Shown piece after piece: positions 1 through 11,006 of a DNA stretch of 64,000 nucleotides. The notes beneath the pieces were generated by a model. It had not been told where the DNA came from, searched no databases, and saw only the letters and a list, made by a program, of their open reading frames with translations. The stretch is from assembly GCA_032988165.1 (NCBI GenBank), contig JANTQF010000134.1:23762-87761 (forward strand), in the 5' to 3' direction. Both the position numbers and the translations under genes were made by a program. This DNA comes from Emmonsiellopsis sp. PD_33 (lineage: Eukaryota > Ascomycota > Eurotiomycetes > Onygenales > Ajellomycetaceae). Positions within the stretch are counted from its first letter, which is position 1. Each line of letters opens with the position of its first letter.

Positions 1-1020
1 TCACGGGCATTAGTCTTCTCTGGTGGCTCCCAGAGCGCCCCCTTCCGCCTGGGGAGGAAACTCCACCAAGGGCATGGTTTCTAAGATGGATCCCCCGGAC
101 CACTCCGGCACTTACAGGGCGGGATGCTCAAATCCATTACCGCGATTTGAAGCGCGTGTACCACCGAAGTCAATGGACTATGCGCGACCTTGGTCGCGTG
201 CTGATCGACTGGCGTCTGTGGCCGCTTACGATCATGTATTTTGGGGTTGTTGGTGTGGGAATTGGCGTACAGAGCTACGGGACTGTTATCATTCGAGCCG
301 CAAACCCATCGTTGACGGGAGTCCAGCTGAGTTTATTATTCGCTCCGATTTGGATTGTAAGATCGTCCCTTCCCCTCCCCCTTCTAGCCTACATGAGAAC
401 AAAAAGCCGTCCCTTAAGCTAACACAATCGACCAGATGGACCTCATCGCCATCCTCCTCGTAACCCCATTCTCCGACCGCTTCCACCGCCACCGCGCCAT
501 ATTCTTCAGCATCCCAGCACTTATCCAAATCCTCGGCCTCCTCCTGACAACCTACGCCGGCACCGCCGCGAACGCCTGGCCCCGCTACGGCGGCCTACTG
601 GTCGTCGGCTTCGGTCTGGGACCTACAGTACCCATAACCATGACCTGGACGACGGAGCTCTTCCAGCCACGCCATGGCGAGGTGGGCGTCGCAGCGGCAT
701 CCGCGCTAGTGTCCGGCCTGGGTAATCTAGGCAGTATCCTCACGACGTACGCGCTATATACGGGGTGGGAGAGCGATCGACTAGCGAAGGGGACGAAGCA
801 GTATCGGAAGAGTAATTTGGTTATGGTTGGGATGCTGTGTGCGAGTATTGCGGCGGCGGGGTTGATGGAGGTGCTCTTACGGGTCCTGGGGGAGAAGAAC
901 AGGGGCACGATGACGAGCGCTGATGCTGGCGGTGATGGGGATGGGGATGGGGCGGCGAGGAGGGAGGCAGAGCAGAGAGGACTGAAGGGGTTGTGGATTT
1001 TGAAGCTATTTAAGAAATAA
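1..1020 (+). CDS. MFS transporter, Dal5/allantoate-permease-like (3' part)
   Basis: C-terminal part of a major facilitator, cut by the left window edge. Exons are 1..356 (frame starts at base 3) and 436..1020. Intron 357..435 is phase 0, begins GTAAGA and has a GCTAAC branch site at 418-423. Joining the exons gives APIWI-MDLIAILLV, so a membrane segment is continuous across the junction. The first exon holds the cytoplasmic loop (YRDLKRVYHRSQW), then the helix with GVVGVGIGVQSYG. The second exon holds four or five more hydrophobic segments, with ARFGxxxDR-like character weak at PFSDRFHRHR. The arrangement resembles the anion:cation symporter (Dal5, Tna1, vitamin) branch; the substrate cannot be read. 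The tail has a short Gly-Asp run (GGDGDGDGAAR) and ends basic (LKLFKK). The N-terminal half lies outside the window. Confidence 0.85.
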
Positions 1021-1822
1021 TTGTGCGTATATTCCAGCTTGATTGCTGAAGTGAATCTAATGTATATAAAATGCTGTGCATTTACTTGCAGCTTGATATT
1101 CATAGTATCTCACTTAAACTTGCAATATATAAGAAAAGAGGTATATTCTTACCATTTGATGTTTTGGCCCATCGCACCTTCCTTACAGATAGAAGTGAGT
1201 CTTGCCCCGATTATGACACTGTGAAATACGCCTGCCTATTTTGTTCTTTGAAATAGGAGGGTGCCTTCTGTCAAGACGGAAAGAATCCCACAACGGGTCA
1301 CACTTTCCCATTTTGCGAAAACGAAAGCGCGACTTGAGCTTCAAAACTAAAAGAAGAAGGACCTCAGGAACCATGGGTGCCTACTTCGAGAGAGAGCTCT
1401 TTTCGACTAAGAAGGAAAATGAGATGCTCAAAACTTGAAGCTAGGTAAATAGTTTGATTATAATTCCGCATGAAAGTCAGTTCCAAGGTTTCTACCACAA
1501 ACGCCCGTCTACGGCATAATCGCTTTTTGCGAATGTCCGAAGCGTAAAAGTACATGTGTCCCTATAGTACGGTTTCGTCAGGAGTATATACACAACCACA
1601 TATTGGCAACAGGAGGGAGGATATTATTCAAAAATACGCATAATGCTGGGATAAGATCAGATGCTGGGTCGATCATGGCAGGGACAAACCTCGAAGAGTC
1701 CTTGTGAATCTGAAGAACAGATCCAACCCCTCACATTCGGGGGCGTCACGGGTCGGCTGGCGTGTAATCCACTGTGCAGGATGAATGCATAGGCCCGATA
1801 TTTCAGTGTTTATATCGATTGG
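1021..1822. other. Intergenic, convergent 3' ends
   Basis: About 800 bases between the 3' ends of the MFS gene (+) and the gene at 1823-2784 (-). The short open frames here are not conserved-looking. I see no RNA gene or repeat. Confidence 0.6.
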
Positions 1823-2784
1823 CTAACTCTGTTGTTGCTTTTCTTCCGACCGCAGTCGCTGAACCAGCTTTTCCCGCAAAAACGGGCTAAGACCCAGGCT
1901 GCGAACAAATATCAGTTTTGAACACTTCAACTTCACTAGAATGCTACTTACATTCCATTCCGTGTGATGATTCGATATGTCCCTATACATATGTAAATTT
2001 TAGCTCTAAACTTGAAAGGGGTGAACAGAGGATCTTCCACATACCACTAGGTTGATAATTGCCATTCCCCTCAATATTTCCACTTGCATCCACTTCCAGG
2101 CTACCAAATATATCTTCTGGCCTGTGAAACATCTCAGCAGGCCGGAAATTTTTCACGCAAAAGTAGCAATGGATGTCTTACCAAGATATCCTGCCGTACT
2201 CAGGAGGGTTTCTGCTATCTGAAACATGAATCCATCCACCTCTACCGCCGGATCCCGCGCCGCCCTGAGCGCTTGCCCCGCCGCTAGAATCCTCACCTAT
2301 GCTCGCGGGCGAATGTCCAGATCGCCTCTGCCTTCTCTGGGGGGAGAAAAATACACCACCGGACCCAAGATTCGCCCCTGCGGTTGATGCCATGACTTGA
2401 GCCTGGGATATCACATCGGGATCCTCATGCGCGTGTTCTGACACGACAGACTGTAGTATTTTTAGGAACGACGGGTTTTCTTTCAGCGAGTCGGTCGTGG
2501 GGGGAAGCTTGGACGTGACCCCAATTGCAAGCTCGGGTTTAGGGGGTTCGGTCGACAAGAGTGACAGTAGGTAGGTATTCGGGCTTTGGGGGTTCGGGAA
2601 AACGAACTGAGGCGTATTATCACATTACTTTCTGCTAAAAAAAAAAAACCTAGTAGCTGGGACTGGGACTGGGGACGTAGAAGCCTACAATATGTTTGTT
2701 GTTTTGTAGAGTGGTCAGAGACCTACATTGTTGGCGCATTGGGCGGGCTAATGTGCGCCAAGCGGCAGGTCTGATAGCTGCCAT
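1823..2784 (-). CDS. Conserved fungal mitochondrial protein, function unknown
   Basis: Five-exon gene, 234 residues. Exons from 5' to 3' are 2784..2689, 2606..2182, 2121..2045, 1982..1952 and 1898..1823, with introns of 82, 60, 62 and 53 nt. Donors are GTAGGC, GTAAGA, GTATGT and GTAAGT. The N-terminus (MAAIRPAAWRTLARPM, then RQQCRSL) is a typical arginine-rich, acid-free mitochondrial presequence. The middle is Gly/Ser-rich. The conserved part is the C-terminus: GGWIHVSDSRNPPEYGRISW, then PEDIFGSLEVDASGNIEG, SGTYRIITRNGILGLSPF and LREKLVQRL. That tail is split across four exons, one only 31 nt, yet each splice restores a continuous reading. I recognise the tail as conserved in filamentous ascomycetes but know no assigned function. 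Matrix location is inferred from the presequence. The first intron donor is the least certain part. Confidence 0.8.
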
Positions 2785-3333
2785 CAGTAATGAGATATTT
2801 GGTTTAAATCGAGCTTGAAGTGCGAATGGAAAACAATGTGAAGACACGAGTTGTTGGTGTCAATATGCGGTGGAAAGTTGGAGCTTGGAGAGAGCTCCAT
2901 GTCATGTGACCGCGGTTGCCGGCTTTCCAACCACGTCCAAAACTTTACAATTTCATGTTCAGACAACACCGGGATCTCCAAGCTGAAATCCGGCAGCCGG
3001 CCTTGCTACATACCTGTGCGTGCTTATGATAAAGTTAAAGACCGTCTACAAATGATGCCATAGACCCATATCATCGCATTGCGTGTGGCGCGCTGCAGCC
3101 CTTGACTGAAGCTACTGGCTCAATATCTGAACTAGCTAGCTTCTACAAGTCCATCTGAATGCACAATTGATTGCTCTCTGCCGCTACCCAGGCATTTGTC
3201 CAACACCGCTGGCCATCTTCAAGGGGCCCGCTGTCCCGCGTTTTATCAGTAGGGAGTCTGTTCTAGCGACGACAACACTCCCCGTTGCTCTGCCCGCCAC
3301 CTTCTGTCGTGCTATATCTCGAGAACTACTACC
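2785..3333. promoter_or_regulatory. Shared divergent promoter region
   Basis: 549 bases separate the start codons of the mitochondrial gene (-) and MED1 (+), so both promoters must lie here. No strong TATA box is visible. Confidence 0.5.
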
Positions 3334-5636
3334 ATGGCCACTCCCTCGTCTAAGAACAACCCGGGGCAGACACCCAATCATTTGACTTCTTCTCCGCACC
3401 CATCAGCGGTACCCATGGGTCGCCCTCTCTCGCACAAGTCTCCGTCTATCAGAACGCCTTCTGCCTCCGGTCATGGTCACCATCCAAGTGTTTCTTCCCA
3501 CCAATATCCTACACCTATGGCGGCTCCAACGACTATGGAAGAGAATGCTACATTCAGTTCTCCATCCGCTCTCTTAGCCCTTGGCCTAGGCGGCATCACA
3601 CCCTCTCCGGCAGGAAATGATGGCCTGGCTGGGCCAGGAATGAACGAGGCCGGCATGGCTTCGATGGGAATGTCAACGCTTGGTATGGGCGGGCCAAGGG
3701 ACACTGATGAAGAGAAAGCCCGCCGGATGGCAGAAGTGATTCAGCTTCTTCGAACTCGGGTTGCGGGGAGAGGAGTATGCCGTGAAGGTGTGGAGAGGCT
3801 CGGAAAGTTTGAGGGATTCGAATGCATGTGGCAAGATAATAACTTGACTATTGCTGGTAACCTTGTGGACCTGGAAATTGAATTCGAGGCTGGGACGGAA
3901 AATGTCAAAGACGTTAGCCTGAAATATTCCACTCCTGACGCTCCAGAGGGAGAAAGAAGAGTTGAGGCGACCGCGGTATTAAGGCGGGACCTAATCCAGT
4001 CCACTGAAGACTGCGAGCAGATTACTTGGAAAACCCTAGACGCCTTTCATGCAAACCTGCACCGATTATCCAAACTAGACCAGCTTAGTCAGGATGTGAA
4101 CTGTTTTGAAGCGGTAGAAGGTCTCTTTGAAAACTTAAAACGAGTATGGGACGGGGAGATACATCGAGCTCCAGATCGGGGCCATAGGGAACACGTTTGC
4201 ACGAGCCTCGTCGGCGAGCCTAGCCTTCATCAAGGAAAGAGAATCGGCTTGACCCTTGACTATTGGGTCGAGCAGCGGCGATTGCTAGACTCGAAAGAGA
4301 AAAGCCGGCAGGATGCCATGAACGTTGATCAGCCCCTTGAGGATGGTAGACGCCCGTCACGCGCAGAAAAATCAAAGACATGGAGCACTATAATTGAATG
4401 CGAAGAAGGTTATCCATCACTGCGTGTGTCGAAGGAATGGGTCTCTTCTGATATGTTCACGGCGGTAGATACGGGCGAACCTTCGTCAACTACTAACGAA
4501 AACGACTCTGAGATTTTATTGATTAATTGGCTTGACCCCCCTACAACCATTATTAACAACTCCAACGACATTTCCCTGGATTCCAGCGCCTTGCCCACTT
4601 CAACGCCTAATCGACGTTTTGTTGCGCGGCTAGAACCTCCCGTCGACCTCCCCATAATCGCAGCGGCAGAGGTCTACAGAATACTGGAGTTGAATATGCC
4701 GCCTGAGCAGAAAACGGTTACTTACGACGGGCTTGTAGTTCCTCTACCAGCGGCAGAGGATGAACTTCTTGAAAATGGAAGCTTATTGCCCAACAGAAGG
4801 ACTCAAGAAAAGCCCATGTACGCGTTTGATGACGAGGGTCGCCCCAGAAAATACCAACACACCTATACCTTCCACCCGTTTGAGCATATAGTTGGACGTA
4901 CCATTCGCGACCTTCCATTCTCGCATCCACGACAGCTTGCTGATATTCTCCCTGTGAGTGCACCCAATCTGTCTATCTTGCGTATTTTGCCTTCTAATGT
5001 CGCATCCAGATTTTACGGCAATATGCGCTCCTCTCTAGCCTTCTTCAGAGGACATTCACAGCGCCAGGCAAGGAAGGTGGTACGATCGATAAATCTCAGA
5101 CATCTAAAGACGCAAACCCTTCCCCCCCAAAACAGACGACCAAATCCGGAGTCACCTATATTTCCAACATCAGCCCAACAGTATCCAAACTCAACTCCAT
5201 GCTTTCCGAAGGCCCGAGAATTGGGAATGGCCATCGGGGTGGTGTTGCGTCTCCACACTCTGGGCTCTCCCCTCCTATATGCTCCCTAGAGGACAGGAAA
5301 ATAGATATTTCACTACGAACCCCGATGTCAGCCTCCCCGTCGATAATCTTGCTGTTCAACGTACCTGAGGAAAAGCCCGATGGCCGCACAGCAAACAACC
5401 CGAAAACGATAACAATTAATGTAGACATTGGGCCCAATGGTAGCATCACGGTATCTCATGTCTCCGGATTACCGAATCCGGATACAACTGATATCTCAGC
5501 GGAGATGCTTGGTGATGCCCCGATGGCCGAGTCAAAGGGGTTCAACCAGAAGCTTGCTAAGGTGCTCCAGACCTCGGAAGATCTTGGCCTACTAGTGGAG
5601 TGGGTGTTGAAATGGATACGGAAACATAAAGCTTAA
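3334..5636 (+). CDS. med1: Mediator complex subunit 1
   Basis: Subunit of the middle module of Mediator, which links transcription factors to RNA polymerase II in the nucleus. Exons are 3334..4953 and 5010..5636, 748 residues. Intron 4954..5009 (56 nt, GTGAGT donor, CTAAT branch site) is phase 0 and joins ADILP to ILRQYALLSSLLQ. Without splicing the first frame runs on to a spurious stop at 5289. Residues 1-120 are a Ser/Pro/His-rich disordered tail with Met/Gly repeats (GMNEAGMASMGMSTLGMGG). The Med1 domain begins around residue 125 (DEEKARRMAEVIQLLRTRVA). It includes the family-typical ENLTIAGN-like stretch (DNNLTIAGNLVDLEIEFE) and ends with DLGLLVEWVLKWIR near the C-terminus. The start ATG has good context (ACCATGG). 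Length fits filamentous-fungal Med1. Confidence 0.92.
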
Positions 5637-8600
5637 ATAAATCCTGCTTGCCTTCCAACAGATCTGCGGAGGCCACGGCCCAAACGCTTCTCGCTACATG
5701 GACTTCGGTGTTACGCCCCTCGAATTTGGGATTTCTCCAACACACAAGTACAGTCCCATGATTAATGTCAATCAAATCTCTACCTATAACGTCATTCCAG
5801 CAATGGGTCTCCCATAGGTCAACGGCCATGTGGCTAGCGAGGGTGCGGCGCGCAGTAGCCAACTGCAAATCTGACGTGCGTGTCATTCACTCGAATCATA
5901 CAACTCTGTGCAACCAAAACTCGCAGCCCTACTAGCCTTCTAGAAATGTGCAAAGCCACGTTCCGTCCAAGGTCCCCGTATGCCCACCAACCACGTGGAG
6001 CGGAACGGCCCGGCACCTTCCAAGCGAAGCCAATGGTGAAATCTAGATAACTCAATCCGATAATCGCCCCGAGCTTGCTCCATCCATGCAAAATATAACC
6101 CCACGATCTACCTCGTCATCCTGACTACCGGATCCGCCGCCTAATCCCAGTCCGGCCGGGACAACCTGCCAGCAGTGCCAGGTTTGTTTGAGCAGCAGCA
6201 GCTTCCTTCACGGAACCCCGTATCTACATACACGCCTAGCTTTATCATGCACCAGATAAGCCCCGGGTGATCGTCCTTGCTGGGATTATTTCAAGCCTCC
6301 TAAGTGGGTAAGAACGTTACTGGAATCCGGGGGGATATTACGCCGGGCAGTTTTTGAATAAATATTACCAGGGGAGGGGAACCTATTGGAGATGAGATGT
6401 GACCGCATACTGTGAAGGATTTGGTATTGGATATTGGAGGGACGGAGGCGGCGAGAGGGTATAATTTATTAGTTACCTGTTCAGTTGCCCAATTGGGATT
6501 TTCTATATAAATTCGGTCTCGCACCCGTCTCCGTGGGAGACAGCGGGTTTTCCCAAATCAACAGATACAATCCTAGATCTTCAATCACATGTTTTTCTCA
6601 CCTATTGATCTGTTTATCTATCTGTTTCCGACGAAGCGGACCCTCCCACAGGATGGATATAGGAGGGCAGGTAGGTTTGCGACCTGGTGCTGCTCGCTCG
6701 TCATGTCCATCCAGCACCCTATTTGCATATATGTTTAAACCGTGGCGGACCAGAGGTCGAGGTATATTCTTCTCGTGTCTGCGGGGGGCAGGATTGCTTA
6801 TGCTCATGGTTGTGGTTGTGGTTGTGGTTGTTGTGGTGATGTATGTATGTACATACAAGGGGTCGTTTGGTTTCACTCTGGGGGTAACTAGTTTCTGGAA
6901 GTTGGCTCAACTCCATAGTGACATTTTGGGCAGTGGAATATGTAGATAGATACTGTTAGGCAGGATCATTTATTCTATATCCATCTTAATTATATATGTG
7001 GTTTCCAGGATTGGACATTCGTCTGTTCAATCCCGATTCGATATGGAAGATAGATATCTACTTCCAGTAGCCAGCCAGTTAACTACCCAAGCTATGGAGG
7101 GACAAAAGTAAACCACAAACAGCAAAGCAGTAGTTAATCCCCTAGAAGCTGAAGAATAATAAAAACCATTCATGTAGCCTCGTATGTCCATCATCATCAT
7201 CATCATCATCATTTATCTCATTCCTCGTTCAAACGAGGTTCAAATTCCCGTCTCCAAAAAATACCCTTGGCACCTTGGGCAAACCGCAGCGGCGGCCACC
7301 AACCAATCAAAAGCCACCGATAAGGGCTCGCTCCTCCCAAAAAAGGCAATCATTTTCCCCACCTGGGCATTTTTCCCACGTTTTTTGCCTTGTCAGGTAA
7401 CGTATGTAATGAACGGAAACTTCTTGTATGAGGGTTCTACAATTGGAGTGGCAGCGTGGCGGCGGATTGGGTTTCGACGTTCGTGGTTTCGAGTGTTTTT
7501 AATAGCCACAGCTGGGTAATTTTTTCAGCCTCCGCGAGGGAATTTACGTTCCGGTATTGCGGTATTGTATTGTAACTTAACTTGCCCGGCAGTTGGCTAA
7601 ATGATAAAAATATATTGATGAAGCCCTGTCTCACTTCAACTTTTCCTGTGCAGTTTTTGTCTGCAGATGCGGGATAAAAATGGAAAATGGACTTTTTTTT
7701 TTTTAAGATGCAACTGTCCCCCCCCCCACTCCCCGCGCTTTTTGGAGGGAGCTTCCATGAGAGGATGGGGGTTCAGATGGGTTTGATAAGTTTTTAAGTT
7801 AGGTTTATAACTTTTTGATGTTGCGTGGGTTTTATTCAATATCGATGGTATGGACATATCCCCACGCCATGCTTCCGTAGCAGTGTTGGCATCTGTTTGA
7901 TCGTCGTTAGGCCGGGTGGCATGGATGATGGCGGGCGAGAATGAAACCATCTCCGGAAAGGAAATTAAAAAAAAAAGGTGAAGGATGGATGTATGAGGGA
8001 TTTTGATTTCAATGACAATTGTCAATAATAATTCAGTGAGTCATTTTTTTTCTTTCTTTCTTTCTGATTTCCATTCCTTCATGCTTCTTGTTCTGGTGGT
8101 TTGAATCCCAACAGCAATGTAGTTAGTTTTACCAGGCCAATGGCAATTGCACAGCAAAGCCCTGACATAATATGGATCAATATCAAGATCAGAATCTGAA
8201 CTCGATATGCAGGATTCCAGGCACAGGCTCCCGGCCAATCACGCTGGTGCAGCTGAAGTAATAACCGAATGTCATCGCTGCGATGTTCGGCCGGGACTCG
8301 TCGCAGCAACGAGGCGATGTCGGTCGCACCCATGGATTTCCAGAAGGATGTGGGCAGGCGGGCGTGTGTGGCAGTAAGACCGGGAAGTGGCAAATCCTGT
8401 TTTGCGCAGGCTAGCGGGCCAATGCGGTCATAGGGCAGGGCTGGGGATGCTGCGGTTTTGTGGTTGGAAATAACATAACGGTACGCTGTTTTTAAAATAA
8501 ACCAGCTGGATTGATATTTTATTTCAGAATGTGTTCTATTTTGGGGGATATCCCTCACTACTCCGTACATATGCCTGTGATGAGTAGGATTGCTGTAGAG

Positions 8601-9090
8601 ATATCACTGAGGGCGGACAACTGCCACGGACATGTTTCCCGGCACAGACAGTAGCTCATGCAGTCGAACGTCCAGCGAAGCTTGACACCTACCCGGCTCC
8701 ACCCGACCATCGCGGGTGTGGTGGTTAGCCTGCATCGGGAGCATCAATCAATGTCGCTCAGATGCAATTTGTCGGGGAAATACTCCGCAATTCCGTTGGC
8801 GACGAGGACTGCAAACCTGGGTCCGAAAGGGAGGGAAATAATATAATATTAAAAAAATAAAATATAGGATCAAAGATCCAAAACGCTGGGGGTGTTGGGG
8901 TGGGGGAGCTCCGTGGTCCATAGCTCGCAGGGAGGGAAGCTGTCCATCCATCACCATATTTACTGCCGAAACAAGCGCTAGAAGAGACTCCGGCACACAA
9001 ACACAGCAACTGGAGTCTGGCACGCAGAGGGAGGCGCGGGGGTGACGGTGCAAGAGAGGAAAAAGAAAGCAGGCGCAGATTGCCCGTGCC
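5637..9090. other. Long intergenic region with simple repeats
   Basis: About 3.5 kb between MED1 and the glutamine synthetase promoter. It holds a GTGGTT-type run near 6806-6838, an ATC/CAT trinucleotide run at 7189-7213, a TTTC run at 8045-8063, and poly-T/poly-C tracts at 7690-7730. A 163-codon minus-strand open frame (8079..8570) resembles no family I know. I see no convincing gene or RNA. Confidence 0.55.
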
Positions 9091-9092
9091 CG

Positions 9093-9383
9093 AGATAGCA
9101 GAGTCATTCCCATTATTGATTGTCGCGATAACACTGTCCCGCCGCGGTATGGCGTCTGACCGTACCGTCCCTTACCGTCTCGCCGGTATCAATACAGTAC
9201 CTCAGCAGCAACTCCCAGTCCCGGTCTGCTTGGCCGTGCACCGCCCTGTGGCTCAGCGTGTAATGTGACGGTATGTAACGTCTCGGTAACGGCGAAACCA
9301 CGGGCGCCACCCCACCAATGTTACGCGCTCAACCTTATCGTTTTCTTCCTTTTTCCGCCGGCCGCTCGCCTCGCGTATATATT
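9093..9383 (+). promoter_or_regulatory. glnA upstream region: GATA motifs and TATA-like box
   Basis: Two HGATAR motifs, the form bound by AreA-type nitrogen regulators, lie 28 bases apart (AGATAG at 9093-9098, CGATAA at 9126-9131). A TATATATT element is at 9376-9383, about 165 bases before the ATG. It is followed by a C/T-rich tract (about 9400-9540), common in strongly expressed fungal genes. Motif matches are seen; regulation by AreA is inferred from the gene's role in nitrogen assimilation. Confidence 0.4.
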
Positions 9384-9548
9384 TTCAATTCCACCCGCCC
9401 GTCCCCTCGCTCTTCTCCCCACATCCACCGTTCATTGCCTATCCCTATTGCTATTGCTCCTCGTCTCTTTCTCTGCTGCTCTGCTGTCTGCTGCTGTCGT
9501 CGTCCAGCTCTTCTTGTTCTTCCCCCACATCCACACACAATCCCAATC

Positions 9549-11006
9549 ATGGTATGTCTATGTCCGCCCTGCAGACCTCACCACCAGTCGGGTCCTATCC
9601 ACGGCCATAATAGCGGGCTGCTCAGCTAACCTCTGCTCTGGTGAATCAGGCTTCGTCAACACATGTCTCCAATGCGGAGAACGTACGTTACTTTCCCTCC
9701 TTCGTTCCCGTTGCCATATCGCCACCCTGGACCGCACATACTGACTCACATTGCGCGTGCAGCTTTTAAAATATATGAGCCTTGACCAGCGGGGTAAGGT
9801 TCTCGCTGAGTACATCTGGATTGACGCCAATGGAGGTGTCCGATCAAAGACCAAGGTACGATATTTCTGCCGTTGCCCTGTTCCTTGTAGTGGAACATTT
9901 TAGAATATATGTCTAACGTCCAGTCTACAGACTCTCGCAAAGCCCCCCACGTCCGTTGACGAGCTCCCAGAATGGAACTTCGACGGTTCGTCGACAGGCC
10001 AGGCCCCGGGCGAGAACTCCGATGTCTATCTCCGCCCCGTCGCCAAGTTCCCAGATCCCTTCCGCCAGGGTGACAACATCCTCGTCCTTTGCGAAACCTG
10101 GGACTCGGATGGATCCCCCAACAAATTCAACTACCGCCACGAGGCCGCCAAGCTGATGCGCACGCACGCCAACGAGCACTTCTGGTTTGGTCTGGAGCAG
10201 GAATACACCCTCCTTGGCCCCGACGGATGGCCATATGGCTGGCCCAAGGGAGGTTTCCCCGGTGCTCAGGGACCTTACTACTGCGGTGTGGGAACTGGAA
10301 AGGTCCACTGCCGTGACATTGTCGAGGCCCACTACAAGGCCTGCCTCTACGCCAACATCAACATCTCCGGTATCAACGCTGAGGTCATGCCTGCCCAGTG
10401 GGAGTACCAGGTTGGACCCTGCGAGGGTATTGAACGTGAGTAACCACTGAATTTGGGTGCATTTTACATGCCCTCCAAGACATACTAATCCCTTATCAAC
10501 AGTTGGTGACCAGCTCTGGATGTCCCGATTCCTCCTCAACCGCGTCGCTGAAGAATTCGGTGCCATCATCTCCTTCGCCCCCAAGCCAATCCCAGGTGAC
10601 TGGAACGGTGCCGGCCTCCACACCAACGTCTCCACCGACGCCATGCGTGCTGAAGGTGGCATGAAGGTCATCGAGGCTGCCATGAAGAAGCTCGAAGCCC
10701 GCCACTCGGAACATATCGCCGTCTACGGAGAGGGCAATGAGGATCGTCTTACCGGCCGCCACGAGACCGGCAACATCGATACTTTCAGCTACGGTGTTGC
10801 TGACCGTGGTGGAAGCATCCGTATCCCCAGACAGTGCGCTAAGGACGGCAAGGGTTACTTCGAGGACCGAAGACCTGCCTCCAACGCCGATCCTTACCAG
10901 ATCACTGGTATTATCGTCGAAACTGTAAGTCGATTCACCCTCCCTTGCCATCCCTGGACAACATGCTAACGGATATCCTTCCCAACAGCTTTGCGGTTCG
11001 TCATAG
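9549..11006 (+). CDS. glnA: Glutamine synthetase, eukaryotic type (GSII)
   Basis: Makes glutamine from glutamate, ammonia and ATP in the cytosol, the core of nitrogen assimilation. Six exons: 9549..9551, 9650..9682, 9763..9855, 9931..10435, 10503..10924 and 10989..11006, giving 357 residues, the normal fungal length. The first exon is only the start codon ATG, directly followed by a GTATGT donor. The next exon gives [11 protein letters not shown], then [20 protein letters not shown]. Family motifs present: [11 protein letters not shown], the glutamate-binding [33 protein letters not shown], the ATP-binding [15 protein letters not shown], and the late RIPRQ arginine region. All introns restore the family frame. 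The last exon is 18 nt (LCGSS, stop). The reading frames contain no defects. Confidence 0.95.

Noticed and set aside
5010..5289. Alternative C-terminus of MED1 by reading through 4954
   Set aside because: The read-through frame loses family similarity, while splicing 4954-5009 restores ILRQYALLSSLLQ and the conserved C-terminus.
8079..8570. 163-codon minus-strand ORF
   Set aside because: No family resemblance, no clear splice structure, low-complexity hydrophobic end (ILILILIHI) and location in a long non-coding stretch.
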